Source: Xanthomonas sp. 10-10
GTDB lineage: Bacteria > Pseudomonadota > Gammaproteobacteria > Xanthomonadales > Xanthomonadaceae
Length of the DNA: 64,000 bases
Direction of reading: 5' to 3'
NCBI RefSeq assembly: GCF_040182365.1
Contig: NZ_CP144460.1
Span: 1,984,001-2,048,000 of the forward strand
The translations under genes were made by a program, and so were the position numbers. A model generated the notes under the pieces. It did no database searches, had not been told where the DNA came from, and was given only the letters and a program-made list of their open reading frames with translations. Below, piece after piece: positions 1 through 9,036 of this stretch. Numbering within the stretch: the first letter of the stretch is position 1; each line of letters starts with the position of its first letter.

Positions 1-164
1 GGCGTGATTTCCGCATTGGCAGCCGGCGGGCGGCGGATCATCACCGATTGCGTGGTGATGGCGACACGCGGCTTGCCGCGTTCGGCGCGGCGGGACGACT
101 GGTCGCCACAGGCGGCAAGGGTGCACAGCAGCAACGCCATGCAGAGCATCACGAACTTGTTCAT
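1..164 (-). CDS. lipoprotein, 3' end outside the window
   Basis: The reading frame starts at the ATG complementary to 162-164 and runs off the left edge after 54 codons without a stop. The N-terminus is a lipoprotein signal peptide: MNK, a hydrophobic stretch, then a lipobox ending in LAAC at residues 16-19, so Cys19 would be lipidated. The visible mature part is basic (SRRAERGKPR) and then VMIRRPPAANAE. Too little is present to name a family. It faces the same way as the lipoprotein gene at 617 but is separated from it by about 450 bases, so it probably has its own promoter. Confidence 0.65.
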   Translation of the reverse strand, partial: MNKFVMLCMALLLCTLAACGDQSSRRAERGKPRVAITTQSVMIRRPPAANAEIT

Positions 165-616
165 GGGGTCGATGATCGGGGAGAGCGCGTTAGTGTAATC
201 CCGCGCGGGTCTGCGAATCGTCGCAGACGCGATGCCTGGGGGCTGACAAAATGTCGCAGGGTGATGCGTGAGATATGCTGGCGAGCGGGCCAGGTCCTGC
301 CGCGATGCGGGTGCTTGTTTCCGACGCCATCGCACGCCGTCATGCCTGGCGAAGGTCAATCGAGGCAGGCGCAGGTAACGCTGCGCAGGAGGCATCCCTC
401 CGTCTTTACCAGTCGATCGCTGCCATTGGCAATTGACGCAAGGCCCATGCCTCACCGCCGACAGGCATGGATCCGACGCGATCATCATGGGTGGATACGG
501 CAGGGGGGCAAACGCGGCGGCACCGATCTCGCCGCTGGGTGTGCACCCGCCAGGTGCACACCCGACCAAGGTCCGCGGCAGTGGCGCAACGCGTGACGTG
601 TAAGCCGCAGCCGCAA
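165..616. other. gene-free interval with one hairpin
   Basis: About 450 bases between two minus-strand lipoprotein genes. Open frames here have no recognisable protein features. The only structure I see is the inverted repeat at 537-563. The promoter of the left-hand lipoprotein gene should lie near 170-260, but I cannot point to clear -35/-10 hexamers. Confidence 0.5.
537..563. repeat. 11-bp perfect inverted repeat (hairpin)
   Basis: GGGTGTGCACC, a 5-base loop CGCCA, then GGTGCACACCC. It lies 54 bases past the stop of the lipoprotein gene at 617-1147, where a transcript end would be expected, but no T-run follows on the minus strand, so a factor-independent terminator is not proven. Confidence 0.5.
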
Positions 617-1147
617 TCAGTTACGGCAGTCGTCGATATCTTTCTGCGTCAGGTTGGCGTATGGCCCGAACTCCGGCACCACGCGAGTGGCGGCGTCCTG
701 CGCAGTGCGCAGCTTGTCTAGCTGGTCGCAGATCAGCATGGTTTTTTGTTTGAAGGTCTCCGCCTCGGCCTCGATCTTGTCGCCGATCTGGTCAGGGTTG
801 CCACTGAGCACGCCCTTGAGCGCTTCACCGGCCGCATGAGCGCCGAATGCAGCGCCTTGGGTGCCGATATCGATGCCCTTCGCGGCAACCCCCTGGATCT
901 GCGTGTAGACGCTGCGCATCGCCAGCTGCTGCGCAGCGTTCAAGGCGACCGGCTTGCCATCGATGCTGAGCGCGCCGTCCGCGCTGACGGTGGCTGCAGG
1001 CAGGCCGTCACGCTTGAGCGTCACGCTCTTGCCATTGAAGGTCACGCCACCGCCGTTGGCCTGGGCCGATACGTCGACGGTAGGCTCGGACTTGCCGCAA
1101 CCGACCAGCAGAACGCTTGCCAACACCGCGGAAATCAACTGTTTCAT
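617..1147 (-). CDS. lipoprotein, possibly DUF2884/YggN-like
   Basis: A 176-residue protein with a lipoprotein signal peptide (MKQLISAVLASVLLVGC, lipobox LVGC, Cys17). The mature part starts with a beta-rich segment holding repeated short strands (VTFNGKSVTLKRDG, LSIDGKPVALN) and ends in a helical region with paired cysteines (MLICDQLDKL near residue 140 and DDCRN at the C-terminus) that could form a disulfide. The layout resembles DUF2884/YggN periplasmic proteins, a tentative assignment. It follows the GSGD-repeat protein by 35 bases on the same strand and is probably the last gene of the GntR-ABC operon. Function unknown. Confidence 0.75.
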   Translation of the reverse strand: MKQLISAVLASVLLVGCGKSEPTVDVSAQANGGGVTFNGKSVTLKRDGLPAATVSADGALSIDGKPVALNAAQQLAMRSVYTQIQGVAAKGIDIGTQGAAFGAHAAGEALKGVLSGNPDQIGDKIEAEAETFKQKTMLICDQLDKLRTAQDAATRVVPEFGPYANLTQKDIDDCRN

Positions 1148-1182
1148 CAGGAGTTCCCCTTTTCAAATGGTCAATGACGCAA

Positions 1183-2007
1183 TTACTGTTGGGTCGGCAC
1201 GCGGGTGTTGCCGGCAACATCGCTGACGTCGATATCGCCGCTGCCCTTGCGCGCAACGCTGACGTCGCCGTGCACCTTGTGCACACTCAGGGCGCCGGAG
1301 TTGACCGCTTCCACGCCGACATCGCCTTGCACATCGTCGATGTCCACATCGCCGGAGCCGATCGTGCCGAGCTTGACGTTGCCTGCAACGCCGCGCAGCT
1401 TGACGTCACCCGAACCGACCTTGCCGATCTCGGCCGCGCCACGTATCTGCGTGGCCTTGAGATCGCCCGAGCCGACCGCCAGCACGCGCAGCGACCCCAT
1501 GTCTTCCAGCTCGATATCGCCGGAACCGACCTTGGCGGTGACCCGGCCCTTGGTGCGGCGGATGGCCATGTCGCCGGAACCGACATCGGCACTCACCGCA
1601 GCAGCGCCACTGATCTCGGCGTCACCGGAGCCGACGTCGAATTGCACCAGGAGCGAGTCCGGCACGCTGCCGCGCAGGTCCAGGTAGGAGTAGCTGTCGC
1701 CGATGGAAATGCGCAGCGGGCGATCATCAGCCAGCGTCACCACCAGCTTGTCGCCGTCGCGCTTCTGGGTGACGGTCAGGCCCTTGAGCAGATCGGCCCT
1801 GGCAGCACAGGCGCGGCCGCCAAGACGCCCGCTGTTGCCCGGCGCAGCGTCCAGATGCAGATCGTTGGAGGCGACCTCGAACAGCACCGACTTCACTCCG
1901 CTCAGCTTCAGCTCCAGGCTGCGCGGTTCGGAAAATTTGCATTGCTCCTCGGCAGACGCAGCGCCAGGCAGTGCGAACAGGATGGCCAGGGTCAAAGGCA
2001 GGCGCAT
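1183..2007 (-). CDS. secreted DUF4097/head-GIN-like beta-solenoid protein
   Basis: 274 residues with a Sec signal peptide (cleavage probably after GAASA near residue 19). From about residue 125 to the end the sequence repeats every 17-19 residues around the motif GSGD (seven copies, plus one degenerate NSGA), each followed by a hydrophobic/polar beta strand. This is the pattern of the DUF4097 / putative auto-transporter adhesin (head GIN) families, which fold as right-handed beta solenoids. The start has AGGA seven bases upstream. It lies 9 bases behind the ABC permease gene, so it is likely co-transcribed with a GntR-controlled ABC transporter. Exported role unknown; an envelope-stress or adhesion role is only a guess. 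Confidence 0.85.
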   Translation of the reverse strand: MRLPLTLAILFALPGAASAEEQCKFSEPRSLELKLSGVKSVLFEVASNDLHLDAAPGNSGRLGGRACAARADLLKGLTVTQKRDGDKLVVTLADDRPLRISIGDSYSYLDLRGSVPDSLLVQFDVGSGDAEISGAAAVSADVGSGDMAIRRTKGRVTAKVGSGDIELEDMGSLRVLAVGSGDLKATQIRGAAEIGKVGSGDVKLRGVAGNVKLGTIGSGDVDIDDVQGDVGVEAVNSGALSVHKVHGDVSVARKGSGDIDVSDVAGNTRVPTQQ

Positions 2008-2016
2008 GGGAGGTCC

Positions 2017-3003
2017 TCAGGCTTCGGAGCGCCGGCGGCGCAGGTAGATGGAAGCGGCGATCAGCGCGATGCCGATGGCGGCGCCGATCCAGATGTCGGG
2101 ATCGGCATAAACCCGCGAACTGTCGGTGTGCTGCAACGCCCACTGCACCAGGTCGCTGGGGTTGCTCATCGCACTGCTGTCCAGATTGCCGCTGACGGCA
2201 AGCGGCGACCAGGTGCCGGGCAGGGCGCTCAGCAGACCGCGATAGCCGACGATGTACCAGATGTCGCCGATCGGCAGCGACACGCCGGGCATCGCCGACA
2301 GGATGCTCAACATCACGCAGGCCAGCAGCGGAAACAGCACCGCCCACAGGAACGGCTTGCTGCTGGCCCAGGCCGAACAGAACATCAGCCAGCCCACGGT
2401 CGGCAGCGACCACAGCAGGCCCATCGGCACGGTCCGCAGCATCAGCCACAACAACGAGAACGGATGCGAGTGCGTGGCCAGCCCCCATGGGTTGGGCACC
2501 CCGGCGATCAACGCGCCGCCGATGGCGATCAGCCATAACGCCAGGCCGACCAGCACGCCGATGGCGATTGCGACCAGCGGCGCCAGCAACAATGCCCAGG
2601 CGGCCTTGGACAGCACCGTCTGCACATCGGACACCGGCAGCGATTTCCAGAACAGCACGCTGCGGTCGCGGCGGTCGTCGTACAGGCTGCCCAGCGAATA
2701 GAAGAACACCACGAACGCCAGGACCACCGAGGCGATACCGACGCCGCCCAGCAGCAGGCCATCGCCGACCTGGCCCAGCGTGCGGGTGTATTCGGCCAGA
2801 TCGTTCATCGTCATGCTGTCGCCGACCATGTTGCGACGTGCGCTGATCGCCCCGATCACCGCACCCAGCAGCGCGAAGAACACCGCGATGCCGCCAGTGA
2901 TGACCTGTGCCCAGACGAAGCCGCCACGGTGTTCCCAGTACTCGCGTTTGAGCAACCAGCCGAACGTGCGGGCGGGAGAAGCTTGGTGGGTGAGTGCATT
3001 CAT
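2017..3003 (-). CDS. ABC-2 type transporter permease
   Basis: 328 residues starting at MNALTHQASP, whose ATG overlaps the stop of the ATPase gene upstream (ATGA). Hydrophobic segments near residues 35-55, 100-125, 150-185, 200-230, 245-265 and 300-320 give about six membrane spans, as in ABC-2 family export permeases. No ATPase motifs are present, so it must work with the neighbouring ATP-binding protein. Open sequence continues upstream of the ATG, but that part is antisense to the ATPase gene's other frame and has no membrane character. Substrate unknown; YtrA-controlled transporters of this kind often respond to cell-envelope antibiotics (family knowledge, not shown here). Confidence 0.9.
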   Translation of the reverse strand: MNALTHQASPARTFGWLLKREYWEHRGGFVWAQVITGGIAVFFALLGAVIGAISARRNMVGDSMTMNDLAEYTRTLGQVGDGLLLGGVGIASVVLAFVVFFYSLGSLYDDRRDRSVLFWKSLPVSDVQTVLSKAAWALLLAPLVAIAIGVLVGLALWLIAIGGALIAGVPNPWGLATHSHPFSLLWLMLRTVPMGLLWSLPTVGWLMFCSAWASSKPFLWAVLFPLLACVMLSILSAMPGVSLPIGDIWYIVGYRGLLSALPGTWSPLAVSGNLDSSAMSNPSDLVQWALQHTDSSRVYADPDIWIGAAIGIALIAASIYLRRRRSEA

Positions 3004-3875
3004 GCGTAGGTCCCCTTCATGACCGCGACGAACAGGTCGGCAAGGCCGGGATTGCGGGTTTCGCCAAAACGGGCGAGCTGCGCTTTCGGCTCGCCATCGA
3101 ACAGCATGACGGTCTTGCCGAACGGCAGGCTGCGCTCGTCGATCGGTTTCATGGCTCTGGCAGCGTCCAGGTGCTCGGCACTGACCAGCACCTCGGTGTA
3201 GCGCTCGGCGACGTTTTCCATGTCGGCGGTCAGCACGATGCGGCCGTCGCGGATGAACATCACATCGGTGAGGATGTGTTCGATCTCTTCGACCTGGTGG
3301 GTGGTGACGATGATGGTCTTCTGCTCGTCGAAGTAATCCTCCAGCAGGCGCTGGTAGAACTGCTTGCGATACAGGATGTCCAGGCCCAGGGTGGGTTCGT
3401 CCAGCACCAGGATGCGCGCGTCGATCGCCATCACCAGCGCCAGATGCAACTGCACGATCATGCCCTTGGACAATTCGCGCACCCGCGATTTGCGGTTGAG
3501 CTGGGTGTTGGCCAGAAAGCGTTCGCACTTGGCGCGATCGAAGCGCGGATGCACGCCGGCAACGAAATCGATCGCTTCGCCCACCCGCAGCCAGCGCGGC
3601 AGCACCGCCACGTCGGCGATGAAGCAGACCTCGTTCATCAGCGCGTTGCGCTGGGTGCGCGGGTCCATGCCCAGCACCTTCAACTCGCCGTCGAAGTCGG
3701 TCAGCCCCAGCACGGCCTTGAGCGCGGTGGTCTTGCCGGCGCCGTTGGGGCCGATCAATCCGACGATGCGGCCCGGGGCGATGGTCAAGCTGGTGTTGTC
3801 CAGCGCCAGCCGATGTTTGTAAGCCTTACGCAGGCCACGCGCGTCGACGACATGGTCGGTGGAGACGGCGGTCAT
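3000..3875 (-). CDS. ABC transporter ATP-binding protein
   Basis: 291 residues from MTAVSTDHVV. All ABC motifs are present: Walker A GPNGAGKTT, signature in the form LSKGMIVQLHL (LSKGM rather than LSGGQ), Walker B ILVLDEPTLGLD and the switch histidine in VTTHQVEE. The LSKGM variant is usual for CcmA/NatA-like exporters. The start chosen overlaps the GntR gene by ATGA, so the regulator, ATPase and permease are translationally coupled. It energises the permease at 2017-3003 on the inner membrane. Confidence 0.93.
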   Translation of the reverse strand: MTAVSTDHVVDARGLRKAYKHRLALDNTSLTIAPGRIVGLIGPNGAGKTTALKAVLGLTDFDGELKVLGMDPRTQRNALMNEVCFIADVAVLPRWLRVGEAIDFVAGVHPRFDRAKCERFLANTQLNRKSRVRELSKGMIVQLHLALVMAIDARILVLDEPTLGLDILYRKQFYQRLLEDYFDEQKTIIVTTHQVEEIEHILTDVMFIRDGRIVLTADMENVAERYTEVLVSAEHLDAARAMKPIDERSLPFGKTVMLFDGEPKAQLARFGETRNPGLADLFVAVMKGTYA

Positions 3876-4234
3876 GGTGTTTTCCCCTGTGGCAACAGAT
3901 CGTCGATGGACAGGCCCAGGCGCTGGATGCGTTCCAGTACCGCCGGCCATTCTTCATTCAAGAAGCGGTCGCGTTCGCTTCCGCGCAGCTTCTGTGCGGC
4001 TTCCGGGGTCATGAACATGCCCAGGCCGCGGCGTTTTTCCACCAGGTTCTCGTCGGCCAACTCCTGGTAGGCGCGCGAGACGGTGATGGGGTTGAGTTGG
4101 TAGTCCGCCGCCACCTGGCGCACCGAAGGCAGGGCGTCGCCAGGTTTGAGGATTCCATCGAGCATCATGGCAATGACCCGTTCCTTGAGTTGGCGATAGA
4201 TGGGAGCGCCGTCGCTCCACTGGATGTCGTTCAT
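3872..4234 (-). CDS. GntR family regulator, YtrA subfamily
   Basis: 120 residues: an N-terminal winged helix (PIYRQLKERV, then PSVRQVAADYQLNPITVSRAYQEL as recognition region, split here as two motifs) and only a short helical tail of about 50 residues. The lack of a large ligand domain is typical of the YtrA subfamily, whose members repress their own ABC-transporter operon. The ATG at 4232-4234 lies 2 bases after the stop of a small upstream ORF and the stop overlaps the ATPase start. A likely operator is the inverted repeat at 4513-4532, which overlaps the promoter. Confidence 0.92.
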   Translation of the reverse strand: MNDIQWSDGAPIYRQLKERVIAMMLDGILKPGDALPSVRQVAADYQLNPITVSRAYQELADENLVEKRRGLGMFMTPEAAQKLRGSERDRFLNEEWPAVLERIQRLGLSIDDLLPQGKTP

Positions 4235-4236
4235 GA

Positions 4237-4485
4237 TCAGCTCCGTGGGCGCAGAACCTGCGCGAAGGAGAAATAGGGCATCGACAGCGAGGCACGCAGG
4301 TGCCGGCTGGGCCGGGTGCGTCCCTCGGGGGGAGTTGTCGCGTTTTCCGTAACCGCCTCCGACACGCCATAATCGGCGCCGGACTCCGTGACCTGACTGG
4401 AAGCGGCTCCCAGCCAACCAATGGCAAACAGGGTGCTGCCGAGCAGCAACAGCGGAACTGGTCGCCTGACACGTGTGCTGTTCAT
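4237..4485 (-). CDS. small secreted or membrane-anchored ORF heading the GntR operon
   Basis: 82 residues: MNSTRVRRP, a hydrophobic stretch (VPLLLLGSTLFAIGWLGAA) that could be a signal peptide or single membrane span, then a polar, Pro/Arg-rich tail. It is placed between the predicted promoter (4523-4550) and gntR and ends 2 bases before the gntR start, which favours a real leader gene. No family is recognised. It may instead be a non-coding leader. The start has a purine-rich AGGGGG stretch just upstream. Confidence 0.45.
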   Translation of the reverse strand: MNSTRVRRPVPLLLLGSTLFAIGWLGAASSQVTESGADYGVSEAVTENATTPPEGRTRPSRHLRASLSMPYFSFAQVLRPRS

Positions 4486-4512
4486 GCTTTCCCCCTGCGT
4501 TGGATGACTGGT

Positions 4513-4532
4513 GTTGTATTCAACTATAACAC
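4513..4532. promoter_or_regulatory. candidate GntR/YtrA operator overlapping the -10 box
   Basis: GTTGTAT, six bases, ATAACAC: an imperfect inverted repeat matching at 5 of 7 positions per arm. It covers the -10 hexamer, which would allow repression by the GntR protein encoded in the operon. Autoregulation is usual for YtrA-type proteins; binding here is inferred. Confidence 0.45.
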
Positions 4533-4550
4533 CGACACGCAGGCAGTCAA
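4523..4550 (-). promoter_or_regulatory. predicted sigma-70 promoter of the GntR-ABC operon
   Basis: Read on the minus strand: -35 TTGACT (4550-4545), 16-base spacer, -10 TATAGT (4528-4523). Both hexamers differ from consensus at one position. It lies about 38 bases upstream of the small ORF at 4485. Confidence 0.65.
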
Positions 4551-4620
4551 CTGCCTGTCATACCCAACTGATGGCACCCCGCGCAAAACCGGGTGCCGCA
4601 CCATCTTCGAGGGCCTGCCA

Positions 4621-5178
4621 ATGTTGCTCAACCGTCTATTGGTCGTTGTATTTGCTGGTTTTTTTGCCAGCTCGGCGCTGGCCGCCGGAGCGCCGTTGCT
4701 GGATCTGGAGTACCGCCCGCTGGCCGGCAAGGCGCCAATCAACCTGAACCGTAGTTACGGCGGCAAGGTGGTGATGGTGGTCAATACCGCCAGCAAATGC
4801 GGCTTCACCCCGCAGTACGAGGGCCTGGAAGCGCTCAATCAGCGCTTCGCCAGCCGGGGGTTTGCGGTGCTGGGCTTTCCGTCCAACGATTTCCAGGGAC
4901 AGGAACCGGGATCTGAGAAGCAGATCCAGGAATTCTGCACGCTGACCTATGGCGTCAAGTTCCCGATGTTTGAGAAGGTGCATGTGCTGGGCAAGCAGGC
5001 GACGCCGCTGTATCAGCGCCTGACGCAGGCCACCGGCGTGGCGCCGGGCTGGAACTTCCACAAGTATTTGATTGGGCGCGATGGACGCGTGGTGGCGCAG
5101 TTCCCCAGCAAGATCAAACCGGACGATCCGAGCGTTGTGGCGGCGATCGAACGCGAGCTCAATGCGCAGTCGCGCTGA
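4621..5178 (+). CDS. periplasmic glutathione peroxidase
   Basis: 185 residues. Signal peptide MLLNRLLVVVFAGFFASSALA is followed by a compact peroxidase domain: catalytic cysteine in NTASKCGFTPQY (about residue 60), Gln region FPSNDFQGQEPG, and the WNFHKYLIGRDG motif providing Trp and Asn. It uses Cys rather than selenocysteine. It reduces hydroperoxides, probably with thioredoxin-like donors as most bacterial Cys-GPx do. The ATG at 4621 is preferred over earlier in-frame starts because it gives the signal peptide. Export distinguishes it from cytosolic Gpx and suggests defence of the envelope against peroxide during plant interaction (inference). Confidence 0.93.
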   Translation: MLLNRLLVVVFAGFFASSALAAGAPLLDLEYRPLAGKAPINLNRSYGGKVVMVVNTASKCGFTPQYEGLEALNQRFASRGFAVLGFPSNDFQGQEPGSEKQIQEFCTLTYGVKFPMFEKVHVLGKQATPLYQRLTQATGVAPGWNFHKYLIGRDGRVVAQFPSKIKPDDPSVVAAIERELNAQSR

Positions 5179-5268
5179 GCGCGGCTCTCGCAACGCCGCG
5201 TGCGCATGCGACAATGCGTGTTCAGCGCCGTCGGTGGCGTGTCTTTTCACTTTCGGGAAGTGCATCGA

Positions 5269-6240
5269 ATGAAGATGGGAAAGCGCGGCGCGGCGGCGTC
5301 GCTACTGATGGTGGCAATGACGGCTTCGATGCCGGCGATGTCGCAGCAACCGGCCGCAGCGGCCACCAAGGAGAAGCCAGTTTTGAATGCATCGTCTGAG
5401 AAGAGCACGCGCGACAACGTCAGCTACGCCATCGGTATGGACGTGGCGCGCTCGTTCGAGCCGATTGCCCAGGACATCGATCTGAGCGCGATGCAACGCG
5501 CCATCGAAAATGCCTTCAAGGGTGGCAAGCCGCTGTTGTCCGACGAGCAGACTCAGGCGACCGATACCGCATTGCGCACTGCGCTGGCTGCCCGTAACGG
5601 CCAGCAGGTGCCGGGCATGGCGCCTGGCTCCACGCCGGCCGCGCCGTCCAAGGAAAACGTCGGCTTGATGCTCGGCGACCGCGCGGTCGGCCCGTCGCTG
5701 GCCGGCATCAAGGACGAGATCGATCTGTCGATCCTGATGGAAGCGGTGCGGACCGTATTCGCCAAGGGCACCACCCGTCTGACCCAACAGGAAGCCGCTG
5801 CCACCATGCAGGCGTTCGCCGCTGCCAAGCAGGGCGCTGCCGGTGCCAAGAATCGCGAAGAAGGCAACGCCTTCCTTGCCAAGAACAAGACCGAGAAAGG
5901 CGTTATCACCACCGCGTCCGGCCTGCAGTACATGGTGCTGCGCCAGGGCAGCGGCGAGCGCCCGATGCGGACCAACAAGGTGCGTGTGAACTACGAAGGC
6001 AAGCTGCTCAGCGGGCAGGTCTTCGACAGTTCGTACCAGCGCGGCCAGCCGGCCGAGTTCGGTCTGGATCAAGTCATTCCCGGCTGGACCGAGGGCGTCG
6101 CCTTGATGCCGGTCGGTTCGAAATATCGTTTCTGGATTCCATCCAACTTGGCCTATGGCCCGAACGGCACGCAGGGGGGGCCGATCGGACCAGACGCAAC
6201 GTTGACGTTCGATGTCGAACTGATGGGTATCCTTCCCTGA
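5269..6240 (+). CDS. exported FKBP-type peptidyl-prolyl isomerase with two FKBP_N modules
   Basis: 323 residues. Signal peptide to about residue 25 (ASMPAMSQ). Two related helical modules follow: residues about 45-105 (DNVSYAIGMDVARSFE) and about 125-190 (ENVGLMLGDRAVGPSL), each ending in a helix like the dimerisation domain of FkpA/Mip. The C-terminal 110 residues are a complete FKBP domain: VNYEGKLLSGQVFDSSY, VIPGWTEGVALMPVG, IPSNLAYG, with the active-site Tyr, Phe, Asp and Trp. Ordinary Mip proteins have one N-terminal module, so the duplication is notable. Likely a periplasmic folding helper. The ATG at 5269 follows GGAAG by 8 bases; an ATG two codons later is also possible. Confidence 0.9.
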   Translation: MKMGKRGAAASLLMVAMTASMPAMSQQPAAAATKEKPVLNASSEKSTRDNVSYAIGMDVARSFEPIAQDIDLSAMQRAIENAFKGGKPLLSDEQTQATDTALRTALAARNGQQVPGMAPGSTPAAPSKENVGLMLGDRAVGPSLAGIKDEIDLSILMEAVRTVFAKGTTRLTQQEAAATMQAFAAAKQGAAGAKNREEGNAFLAKNKTEKGVITTASGLQYMVLRQGSGERPMRTNKVRVNYEGKLLSGQVFDSSYQRGQPAEFGLDQVIPGWTEGVALMPVGSKYRFWIPSNLAYGPNGTQGGPIGPDATLTFDVELMGILP

Positions 6241-6264
6241 TCCCCCACAGGAGTACCCCCACCC

Positions 6265-7603
<1,339 letters not shown>

Positions 7604-7611
<8 letters not shown>

Positions 7612-7840
7612 GCAACTCTCGCCGCGCGACCAGGAACTGGACGCGCGGTTGGTGGAACTGGAAACGCGCCTCTCCTTTCAGGAGCAGGCGCTCAATGAAC
7701 TGAGTGAAGCACTTGCGGACGCCCGTTTGACGGGCGCCCGCAATGCCGAACTGATCCGCCACCTGCTCGAGGACCTGGGCAAGGTGCGCTCCACGTTGTT
7801 TGCCGATGCAGCGGACGAACCGCCGCCTCCGCACTATTGA
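7604..7840 (+). CDS. slyX: SlyX family protein
   Basis: 78 residues, almost entirely heptad-patterned helix ([20 protein letters not shown]), ending in the characteristic PPPPHY tail. SlyX is a short coiled-coil protein of unknown role, usually found in proteobacteria beside unrelated housekeeping genes. It overlaps the ugd end by 8 bases and is followed after 18 bases by a DUF2058 gene, so the three are probably one transcript. Confidence 0.93.
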
Positions 7841-7858
7841 TTGCAGATTGCCACCGCC

Positions 7859-8596
7859 ATGAGCGATACCTTACGTGACCAGTTGCTTGGCCTGGGCTTC
7901 AAGTCCGCGCCCAAGTCCGAACGCAAACCCGACGCACGGCCTGCCGCGCGTCAGCATGGCAATGGTGGCAAGCCCGCGCCCGGCGGCAACAGGCCGGGTG
8001 GCCAGGGCAGGGGACCGCAGCGGCCGCACGCCGCTGCGGCGACCGATGCAGCCGGCGCACGTAAAAGCGATGGCCGGCCCGACCGGCGCCACGATGGCAA
8101 GCCGGCAGCGTCGCCGCGCCCGCAACAACCCAGTGCAGACCGACGCGGCCCCCGGCCGGCGCGCACGCGCGAGGACATCGACCTGGCCAAGGCCTATGCG
8201 ATCCGTGCGCAGCGCGAAAAGGACGAGCGCATCGAAGCCGAGCGGCTGAAGCAGGAAGAAGCACGCCTGCGTCGCGAAGCCAAGGCCAAGCTCGAAGAAC
8301 TGCTCAAGGACAAGGGCCTGAACCATGTCGATGCCGACATCGCGCGGCACTTCCCGTATGGCGGCAAGATCAAGCGCATCTACGTCACCGCCGATCAGCT
8401 CAAGGCGCTCAACGCCGGCGAGCTGGGCGTGCTGCAACTCAACGGCCGCTACCTGCTGGTGACCGCCGAGGTGCTCGCCGAGGCCGAATCCGTATTCGCG
8501 CCGTCGGTTGCCCTGAAGGTGGATCCGAATGCACCGGCAGGCGACGACCCGTACGCCGATCCCAAATACCAGGTGCCCGACGATCTGGTCTGGTAA
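7859..8596 (+). CDS. DUF2058 (YaiL-like) protein
   Basis: 245 residues. MSDTLRDQLLGLGFK is the typical N-terminus of DUF2058; it is followed by a low-complexity basic linker rich in Arg, Pro, Gly and Ala (residues about 20-105), a charged helix (RAQREKDERIEAERLKQEEA) and a conserved C-terminal domain ending in YQVPDDLVW. The linker suggests nucleic-acid contact. I chose the ATG at 7859 rather than the TTG at 7841 because homologues begin with MSDxLRDQLL. A terminator follows at 8626. Function unknown; related proteins have been found with ribosomes or nucleoids, which I treat as suggestive only. Confidence 0.88.
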   Translation: MSDTLRDQLLGLGFKSAPKSERKPDARPAARQHGNGGKPAPGGNRPGGQGRGPQRPHAAAATDAAGARKSDGRPDRRHDGKPAASPRPQQPSADRRGPRPARTREDIDLAKAYAIRAQREKDERIEAERLKQEEARLRREAKAKLEELLKDKGLNHVDADIARHFPYGGKIKRIYVTADQLKALNAGELGVLQLNGRYLLVTAEVLAEAESVFAPSVALKVDPNAPAGDDPYADPKYQVPDDLVW

Positions 8597-8625
8597 CACC
8601 TTGATCCACTGATGATGTGACACCT

Positions 8626-8654
8626 GGGCACCTGTTGGGTGCCCTTGTTGTTTG
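8626..8654 (+). terminator. terminator of the ugd-slyX-DUF2058 unit
   Basis: Stem GGGCACC, loop TGTTG, stem GGTGCCC, then a T-rich tail TTGTTGTTTG. It starts 30 bases after the DUF2058 stop. Confidence 0.7.
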
Positions 8655-9036
8655 CGATGTTTTCCATGCCATGCAACGTTGGATGCGCTTGCATCGTGAT
8701 GGTACAGCCCGTTTCATATCGTCTCGTGTAATGCAGTTGCCTGCTGCACCTGCGTCTGGGTCGGCCGAACAATCTGTCGCCGATCAAGCCGGCAATCGAT
8801 GCCCTCTTGTAGGGCGACAACTGGCGCGAACACTGGCAATTGCTTATCGATTCCGAGCGCTGCCGTGCATCTGTTTGGATGTTCTTTGCAGGCCGCCGGT
8901 TGCGGATCAGCGACGGGAGTACAGTCGCTATACAGGCTGGTCACGGCCAGGGCCGCACTATGCGCGCCATTACAGATTGGCGCTCGCAGTCTTCGAGTCT
9001 GTTGCGTCGTGGCTCACTTCCCGATTGGTGCTGCAT
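8655..9036 (+). other. upstream region of the OM transporter gene, no gene seen
   Basis: About 380 bases with lower GC than the flanks. Short open frames are present but none has a plausible ribosome site, signal peptide or known motif. It should hold the promoter of the gene at 9037. Confidence 0.4.

Noticed and set aside
2017..3528. Longer version of the ABC permease
   Set aside because: The extension overlaps the ATPase gene in another frame and is not hydrophobic. The ATG at 3003 gives the standard ATGA coupling.
4780..4810. Selenocysteine in the glutathione peroxidase
   Set aside because: The active-site codon is TGC (Cys), with no in-frame TGA.
8655..9036. Short ORFs before the outer-membrane transporter gene
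   Set aside because: No ribosome site, signal or motif; codon use does not differ between frames.
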